From assembly GCA_036936605.1 (NCBI GenBank), contig JAUPFV010000001.1, forward strand, positions 114,460,771 to 114,524,770: DNA of 64,000 nucleotides. The letters run 5' to 3'. Made by a program: the position numbers and the translations under genes. Below the pieces are notes generated by a model, which saw nothing but the letters and a program-made list of their open reading frames with translations, was not told where the DNA came from and ran no database searches. The stretch is from Limnanthes douglasii subsp. nivea (taxonomy: Eukaryota; Streptophyta; Magnoliopsida; Brassicales; Limnanthaceae). Positions 57,248 through 64,000 of the stretch are shown piece by piece (the first letter of the stretch is position 1; each line of letters begins with the position of its first letter).

Positions 57248-58093
57248 ACTTAAAAAAAACTAATAAAATACAGTAGTTTATTATGGGGTAGTAGATTTGT
57301 GATGGATAAAAAAAATACCCGTCGGATTTCGGGACGGGTTGAGTTATGGATGTATAGGTACCCGCCCCCGATCCGTCTCGTTGCCATCACTATCAGGGGA
57401 TTACACTCTTCAATTTAAATGACAATATTGGACCTACATTGGAATTTGATTTTTTAGACTTCGATGAATTGAAAGATGATAGAAATCAAGTTTCTATCGA
57501 CTTCCTCAAAAGGAACAACCTGGATCTGCAAAACAAATCTCAAAAAAAGAGCTAACCCAAGCGAATTTTTCAACGGATTAGCGCAAATAATTAGATGTTA
57601 TGGTCCAAATTTAACATGGATCATATTTCATGGATTATATGACATGGGTTACTTGTTGAAATGGATAATGAATAATAAGTTTGTACAATCTTTACCGGAG
57701 TTTCTTAAAGCACTAGGGATTATCACAAGTCGTGCCAACAACGTCAAATATATCGTGGGCAATTACCAAGGATTTGATGGCGAAACAGGACTCTCAAAAT
57801 TGGCTACTGATCTAAATATACAGAGAGTTGGAGAGTGTAATCACGCAGGATTCGATAGTCTACTCACTGCTCTTGTCTTTGTCAAGCTGAGCAAAAACCC
57901 TCATGTTAGAATTAAAATTGAACAGTTTGAAGGAATGCTTTTTGGGATGGGCAATAGAATTACGAAGCCTATTCTAGATAGTGCTCCAGTTTATTATTAT
58001 AATGCTTCGGTGTGTTATTATCCAGCTTTGGTTGTGGGCTCATTATATTACTCACCTTGCATTCTGTATTTTCAAAGTCTGTTAAATTGTTAG
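56050..58093 (+). pseudogene. CAF1-like poly(A) deadenylase gene, split by an hAT-like insertion
   Basis: N-terminal part 56050-56244: MIIQVWNNNLGEELNILKFH, then FIDTEFLG. C-terminal part 57393-58093: GITLFNLNDNIG, IDFLKRNNLDLQ, FHGLYDMGYLLKWI, GECNHAGFDSLLTALVFVKL. These follow CAF1/POP2 order. The four DEDD positions of the nuclease (Asp and Glu of DTEF, Asp of LYDMGY, Asp of GFDSLL) are all kept. Breaks: frame shift after HFQKFF near 56205, Gln codon changed to TAG before the insertion, the 1,148-bp insertion at 56245-57392, and a frame shift near 57550. CAF1 removes mRNA poly(A) tails in the CCR4-NOT complex. No intron is seen, which is normal for plant CAF1 genes. Confidence 0.82.
56245..57392. 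mobile_element. Short hAT-like non-autonomous element inside the CAF1-like gene
   Basis: Ends TAAGGATGACAATTTAAACC and, on the complement of the right end, TAGTGATGGCAACGAGACGG. The 8-bp target is readable from the gene frame as TCAGTTGG: the left copy is TTAGTTGG, and the right copy is TCAG followed by a 3-bp loss. It is related in inverted order to the ends of the element at 58691-61102. No transposase. Several TA runs inside. Confidence 0.75.
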
Positions 58094-58175
58094 TTCGTAT
58101 TTATGTAAATGATATATTAGTTCAGATTTATGTAAATGATGTTGTTTCCGATTTATGTAAATGACGTAATTCGAA
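58092..58175. repeat. Three-copy repeat after the CAF1-like stop
   Basis: ATTTATGTAAATGAT occurs three times at about 25-30-bp spacing, just after the stop at 58093; likely within the former 3' UTR. Confidence 0.7.
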
Positions 58176-58194
58176 GTCTATTCTACAATAAAAT

Positions 58195-58420
58195 ATTTAC
58201 TATCAATTCATTTTATGATTCACATTACTCAGATTTATTGGTTTTTGGAAGTCGAGTCTGTATCTCCTTTCGATCACCGAAAGAGCATTAACATTTGTCA
58301 AAATAACTATTTCTGGTTCTGAAGATGTATCCGACTAAAAAACAGAAGAGCTACACGTTTGGCAACAATTTTAAGGTATTTGCTTGAATTGTTCGTCTGC
58401 GGAATCTATACCAAACATTT
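58195..58420. repeat. Direct repeat, copy 1 (partner 63785-64000)
   Basis: Shares with the partner TTACTCAGATTTATTGG, GTATCTCCTTTCGATCACCG, AACATTTGTCAAAATA, TATTTCTGGTTCTGAAGATG and TATCCGACT.AAAAACAGAA. Identity is about 85% by eye over 210 bp. Lies downstream of the CAF1-like gene. Confidence 0.85.
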
Positions 58421-58690
58421 TATCCTTTGGACCAATCTTTGTTTAGATTGTTTAGCGTCGTCGTAGTAGTACATATTCAATACTATATTTGTGTTTATTT
58501 CCTTATTGGTGCCCAAATAGTTGTTTCCATTTTGGTTCCTAATTATAGGTAGTAGATGCTTTCATACGTCTAAACTTTTCACGCTGGTGATATCGGCAAT
58601 CTTGTTGCAACATTTCTTACTTCTCGTAACATAGCTCATAGAATCAACTTCGGAAACTCTCATGTACTCAATATATGAATTATCTGACAC

Positions 58691-59135
58691 TAGGGATGAC
58701 AACTGGGCTGATTGGAGGCAGGTACTTATATATCCACAACCTGTCCCGCATTAAAAAACTGATACCCGAACTCGTCCTAGAATCCGACGGATAATTTTTT
58801 ATCCATACCAAATCCGAATCTCTGACAGATATTTTTTTATCCATACCAAATCTGAATCTGTGGGTTCGGATTACCCACACGGGTACTCGAACTATCCGCG
58901 AAAGAAAGCGCGGTAAATACTCGAACAAAGCATAAACCAAATTAAAAAAATGAACAAAACATAAACCAAAATAAAAAAATAAAAATCTAACAATAAATTA
59001 AACAAAAGACTACCATAAACTACTGTATTTTATTTGTTATTTTCTTAATCATTACTAATTGATTATATAATCTATAATGCATATATAATTCAATAAAAAA
59101 ATAGAGAAACAAAGGATTTATATAACAAATTCAAT

Positions 59136-59206
<71 letters not shown>

Positions 59207-60246
59207 ATAAATGTTATATAAAAAATCTATATCAAATTTGTATATATATTTAAAAATTAAAAATATATATGATAAAAATTGAAATCTATATATATTCAAA
59301 ATAAATAATATATAATATTGAAAAATAAATAATATGTATGATAAAAGTGCGAAGCTATATCCTCCTTAAGATCTATTATTTCCTCTATTTTTAATTTTTA
59401 ATAAAACACCGAACACTTGTTTTAACCTTATTGCCCTTATTTACTTTCTAATTTATAATTTGATGTCATTATCCACTATTAAACATTTATTACAACAAAC
59501 ACATCATTAGGATAAATTATGACCAACATATATGATTTGACTTCTAAAATTAAACCCTAAAAACATAAAAACTCAATTATTTTTAAGATTAGTCACAAAA
59601 TTATATGTTTTTAAAAAAGAAAATATGTAATTCTGAGACGACCACTCCAAATAACATGTTTTTTAAAAAAACATGTGATTATAAGTTAGGAACTCAGAAT
59701 CACATGTAATATTTAAAAAAAGAACCCAATCAACAGACACTAATCAAATCAAAAAAAATATTATGTTTTGAACTCAATATATAGGAAAGAAACGATAAAA
59801 CCAGAAATTGATATTAAAAAACGATTAAACTAGTAACTCGATATGCAGGAACTTGATTAAACGATGAACAAGTTTTTTTTTTCATATAGAGTTCCTATAA
59901 CTCATTATGAAAAAAAAAAAATCATAGATTTAAAAAGATATTTTATTCGATATGGCAACCCATATATTTAAAATAAAAATAAGATTAACGATAGATTTTT
60001 ATTTTTTGAACTCCGTAAACTGCTTCAAAATTGTTTTGTGGCTAGGGGTTTTTCGGATTAGAAGAGAAGAGATCAAGGTGGCTAGTTACTTGAAAATTTT
60101 GGATTTTTGGTGTAAAATTAAAACAAGGATAAATTAGGATTTTCCTTTATGGAGGAAATAACAAGATGTCGTTTTTTATCGAGTATATAGTTATATTTAA
60201 AATAAATATTATATATGATAAAATAAATAAATTTTAGTATTCAAAT

Positions 60247-60299
<53 letters not shown>

Positions 60300-61102
60300 T
60301 AACTAAATGTTATGCAACATAAAAAATATGTTGCATCTATAATTTTGGTTTTTATTATTATTTTTAAAACATAATAATTTATATTAGAAAAATCATTGAA
60401 ATACAAAATGATATTAATTACTTTTGTCATGAAACATAAATAATTTATATATGCGGCATATATAATTCAAACAAACAGAAAAAATCATTGTAAAATAAAA
60501 CTATTTTTATTATTTTTGTCGGAAAACATGAACGATTTTTAGACAAAAAATTAAAACAATCCAACACCCTCAAGAAATAATTGAAAAAAAAATCACAGAA
60601 GTAGAGAAAAAACCTTAAAATTAGAAAGAAACGGAGCAACAATCGTTGGAGGCCGGTACAGCGGTGACAGTTGTATGTGAGGTGAGAAACGACACTAAAA
60701 AGTGAGAGAGATTAGATATTGATAGGTTTTTTCTTTCTTTTAGGGTTAGAAATATTATTGGGCTCGATTATAGACTGTAATAAATAATATTTATAACGGG
60801 CTAGACTCAATAATATTATTAACGTTAAATATTTAAAGTCTTTATAACCGGCTACAATAAATAAATAATAATATAAATAATATTTATATTTATATAAACG
60901 AAAGGTATTTTTACGGGGCGGGTTTGGGGCAGTTACCCGTGGTTTAATATTTAAAACCAAAATCCCGACCCGAACCCGAATCCGAACGGATAGTAAAAGT
61001 AAAAACCATAACCCACCCTATTTTTTTGTTTTTTGGGTAACCCACCCCGTCGGTTAGGTTCGGTTCGGGTAGCCACAGTTTCGGTTTAAATTGCCATCTC
61101 TA
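58691..61102. mobile_element. hAT-like non-autonomous element, 2.4 kb
   Basis: Begins TAGGGATGACAACTGGGC and ends, on the complement, TAGAGATGGCAATTTAAACC. Flanked by the 8-bp pair TCTGACAC (58683-58690) and TCTAGCAC (61103-61110), 6 of 8 identical. Subterminal GC-rich tracts (CCCGAACTCG.., CGGTTCGGGTAGCC) are typical of its kind. No transposase. The middle (about 59347-60195) may be a further insertion: GGAGGAAATAAC near 60145 mirrors TTATTTCCTC near 59365, and similar AATAATATGTATGATAAAA and AATATTATATATGATAAAA flank it. Confidence 0.78.
59140..59200. repeat. TA microsatellite
   Basis: About 30 TA units. Similar runs lie at about 60249-60297 in the same element, and at 56842-56877 and 57206-57241 in the shorter relative. 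Confidence 0.9.
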
Positions 61103-61284
61103 TCTAGCACAGGTGAGAAGGATGTGGAAAAGTATGTATAATGTTAATGAAGTGGTCTTAGGTACCAATATCTAAGTAAAAATCCATTTTTGTTATTAAA
61201 TTGGCCTGACAATGTCTTATCTTAGCATCAATTCATTATTTTAAGACTACCATCAAAACCTTTTACTATCTTTTTTATTTGGAG

Positions 61285-61554
61285 TCTATGTGTTTCTCAC
61301 ATGAACCGCTCTAAATTTACTCGACTAAGGAGCCTTTGGTGAAAGAATATAACATAGTTTCTTCTATTAGTCTCTTGTTTTTTCTCATTCTATAGTTACA
61401 TATTTCGTGCACAATGATCAATTATATGCTTATTATTTTCCTATTGTCCTTCAGGTCTGGAAGTTGAGTGCGTCTGATCTGTCTGAAACCGCTAGAAATT
61501 CAGTATACAAATCAGGTTTCTTAGATGCTCTCAAGCTACATATTCATATATAGC
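61285..61554 (+). pseudogene. AMP deaminase 3'-end fragment
   Basis: Two exon-like parts. 61285-61354 reads MCFSHEPL, a TAA, then IYSTKEPLVKEYNI. After a 100-bp intron ending in TTCAG, 61455-61554 reads VWKLSASDLSETARNSVYKS, then GFLDALK and a stop. AMP deaminases have DDPLQIHLTKEPLVEEY, then VWKLS..DL.EIARNSVYQSGF, in this order. The Gln in LQIH is a stop here and the last part of the enzyme is missing. AMP deaminase converts AMP to IMP. With its intron kept, it is a DNA-level copy and not a retrocopy. Confidence 0.78.
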
Positions 61555-62451
61555 TTGATAAAAAAGTGATACTAATATGAGGTAAATCTTCTTCAGTTGG
61601 AATATCGACAATTTACTTATTTAAACAGTAGATATACGATGTATTTCTGCACTCTCCTTATTTTACATGTAAATATCAAAATTCTGAAGTCTAGTGATAT
61701 AGTAGACTTCCAATGGAGTCTATTTTTTTTAAATCTGCATAATCTCCCATGATCAGTGTAATATTATGTTTTCTTGGAGAAATATAATTAGGGAATTGAT
61801 GAGATTAAAACTTGGTCCAGCCTTCCAGTTATAAATTTTTAAAACTAAAAAGTTTTATTCTACTGTAAGAACTCTTAGTGCCGCAACTACGGTTTAGCAA
61901 GAGTGAGAAAAATTGCATTGATATTCGCAATGAATTTATTTTATTTATTTCAATGCATAAGTGCGAACGCTCGAGAGAGGTGCTTTTGATAGAGAATGAT
62001 GTAGTCTTGTGACAGTTCTATGCTCAAGTTCTCGCGCGTTTGCCTCTATTAATCTGCTCGATGTCTTTAAAAGATACAGCCCATGCTATTAGACTTGACG
62101 ATGCACTCCACTCTACAACTCTATCATTGAAAACTTTGAAATCGAAGTACATCAATAATTTGGAAAATAACTGTCTCAACACGGTCAATGGAGCACAACG
62201 GCAAAAATGGAGTGACGATGCTATGATATATTTTTTGAACCGACCACAAAAACAAAAAACATAAGTTTATAGCGGTAACACAAAAACAGAAGAAAAACCG
62301 CTTCCAGAAATAGTAATTTTCAATGGTGAATGTGGCTGAGATGGTTCAAATTAGTGTTTAAATAACTTTAACTATAAGTTTAGGTCCAATATTCAACCCG
62401 AAAGCTGCAAGTGTGAAATGTTAGAAGTGTTTCAATTTGACTGCAAATGTC
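61555..62451. other. Stretch without a recognised gene
   Basis: A short frame at 62040-62264 (plus; TLSLKTLKSKYINNLENNCL) has no recognised family. Otherwise AT-rich DNA. Confidence 0.35.
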
Positions 62452-62456
62452 TATAT

Positions 62457-62489
<33 letters not shown>

Positions 62490-63760
62490 TTTTTATTAAA
62501 GTCCCAATTGATTTATCATAAGAGGGCCTAAAGGAGAGCACAAAGCTCTTATACACAAATTCAAATAAGAAATAAGAGAAATTTTAGAAAGAAAAAGGCT
62601 TCATGTTTTCCCTGGTAAACGTATTCTCCAAAATTTGAAAGGAAGATGATGAATAAAGAGTTTAAGCAGTTGACCCACAGAAGAAAACTCAAAGATTTAT
62701 CACCTTATAAACGAAACGAGAACCAACATGAACCAGGGTAGGAGTCCTAATAAGAATCAAAGTCAAAGAAGGGTAGGAATCCTAATAAGGATCAGAGTCA
62801 ATGAAGCTCAGGAAAAGTTTTCAATATCAACTAGAGACAAGCAAGCTTAGTGATATTTTTTTAACATTAACCAGAGACAATGCCAACTTACATGTAGGGT
62901 TTAAGATTTATTCAGTTAAATCCGATCTTAGGCAGTTTGTGCCCAAATTTTCAAGGAAGGTAATGGATTTGAGGTAGTTTGATGTTTGAGCTTGATTGAA
63001 ATCCATTTTGTGCTTCTTTTTAAGGGTTTGCTTTGTAATCCAATTTGCGACAGTATTTTGTTCACGAAAGATGTGGATGATGTTCTTTGTTTGTAGGATT
63101 AGTTATATGCAGCATTCGATAATAGGTTTTAGAAACTAATGATAACTTTCCCTGAGAATCATCTCTATTAAAATGCTTGAATCAGTTTTTATATCAAGTT
63201 TTTTAATGCCCAAAGATTGACAGATTAATAACCCACCAAATAATGCCATGCATTCAGCTATAATATTATTTGATTTTCCATAAATTCTGCCAAAAACTGA
63301 AATAATAAAAACATTGTTATCTCTGATTAGACCACATTTGATTGATTCACCAGACCTGCTACAAGCCCCGTCAGTGTTTAGCTTGTATCTGTTAGATTTT
63401 GGGGTTTTCCATTGAAGGGAACTGGAATACAAGGGTTAATTGGATGATTGACACACCTAATAGTATAACAAATTCCATTGTCTCTGACCCAATTAATTAT
63501 TTTAAGGAGATATGATCTATCTAGACCAGACAGTATGTGAATCACATGACTGATCATAGAGTTGGAAGTAAAAATTTGATCTATGTGCTTCTTGTTGTTC
63601 CTAGAAGTCAAGATTACCCAGGATGTTATTGCAGGGAGGATAGTTCTGACCTAAGTCTTTTTGTTAGTAGACCAGTACCAACAAGTCAGAAATCAACACA
63701 ACCTGTACCAAAATCCCATAATATAAACTTATCTGCTTTGTCTCTGACTTTGATTAATCT
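62452..63760 (-). mobile_element. LINE 3' end (5'-truncated)
   Basis: Minus orientation. A (TAA)n tract at 62452-62489 on the plus strand is the element's simple-repeat tail, then about 420 bp of 3' UTR, then the RNase H domain at 62920-63611. The 5' limit is near 63760, just before the direct repeat; TCTATATTA and TCTATTATTA on the two sides are possible target copies. Confidence 0.7.
62920..63611 (-). pseudogene. LINE RNase H domain remnant
   Basis: Minus-strand readings are GLDRSYLLKIINWVRDNG (linker, 63378-63611), then WKTPKSNRYKLNTDGACSRS and SNNIIAECMALFGGLLICQS and KKLDIKTDSSILIEMI (63136-63432), then HIFREQNTVANWITKQTL near 63050. This is the plant LINE RNase H (RVT_3) pattern WKPP..YKLNTDGA..G, with the Asp of TDGA, the Glu of AEC and the Asp of KTDS kept. 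A frame shift lies between the parts. Reverse transcriptase is absent. Confidence 0.83.
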
Positions 63761-63784
63761 GGACTAGACTTTAGAACTTCTATT

Positions 63785-64000
63785 ATTAGTTTATTTTTTA
63801 TTCATATTACTCAGATTTATTGGCTATTGGAGGTCGAGTTTGTATCTCCTTTCGATCACCGAATAAGTATCAACATTTGTCAAAATACCTATTTCTGGTT
63901 CTGAAGATGTATCCGACTGAAAAACAGAAGAGTTACACGTTTAGCAACAATCGTAAGAACTTTGCTTGAACTGTTCATCTAGGGAACCTATACTAAACAT
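63785..64000. repeat. Direct repeat, copy 2, running off the window
   Basis: Matches 58195-58420, still similar at the last base of the window (ATACTAAACAT against ATACCAAACAT). The minus strand reads SVF.SDTSSEPEI.ILTNV in both copies, so it could be coding, but no family is recognised. Confidence 0.85.

Overview
The window looks like a repeat-dense, AT-rich intergenic stretch of a eudicot nuclear genome. The evidence is a three-exon WRKY gene with GT-AG introns, Tat-lineage Ty3/gypsy elements, Ty1/copia remnants, a Mutator-like element (MULE), hAT-like and pogo-like DNA transposons, tRNA-derived SINEs and a LINE tail. A closer taxonomic placement is not supported from sequence alone. The only intact host gene I can defend is a group IIe WRKY factor (WRKY22/27/29 type) on the minus strand at 11666-12892. 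A CAF1-like deadenylase and an AMP-deaminase tail at the right end are broken copies.

Layout. 1-9.7 kb: an array of roughly 150-bp tandem monomers split by Tat element 1 (443-9470, minus orientation, TSD AATTT, LTRs about 10% diverged). 9.7-14 kb: AT-rich DNA, the WRKY gene, then a large near-palindrome about 530 bp upstream of its start codon. 14-21.6 kb: a Ty1/copia RT remnant and truncated Tat element 3. 21.6-27.3 kb: mostly unrecognised AT-rich DNA, a possible LINE ORF1 scrap, two SINEs and a 140-bp tandem repeat. 27.3-45.7 kb: a MULE with a 9-bp TSD (AATAAGTAA). It carries a broken transposase on the plus strand and a broken multi-exon accessory gene on the minus strand, and it is itself split by Tat element 2 (34429-44923, plus orientation, TSD AAAAC, LTRs about 1.5% diverged). 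45.7-48.2 kb: an inverted repeat, a second copy of the MULE target sequence without the MULE, a CACTA-ended hairpin and a SINE. 49.7-51.0 kb: a small non-coding copia-type LTR element. 53.1-55.2 kb: a pogo-like transposon. 56-64 kb: a CAF1-like gene split by an hAT-like element, a longer relative of that element, an AMP-deaminase fragment, a LINE 3' end, and a direct repeat that runs off the window.

The three Tat elements share one architecture: gag-pro-pol on one strand, and a large additional ORF on the opposite strand between pol and the 3' LTR. In all three the antisense ORF has its own TATA-like box 95-130 bp before its ATG. In all three a conserved non-coding block lies where the two converging transcription units end. 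The second unusual signal is a CGCG-containing motif, about 40 copies by eye, concentrated in the non-coding DNA of the MULE. Nesting order is readable from target-site duplications: tandem array before element 1; MITE-like palindrome before MULE before Tat element 2; CAF1-like gene before its hAT-like insertion.
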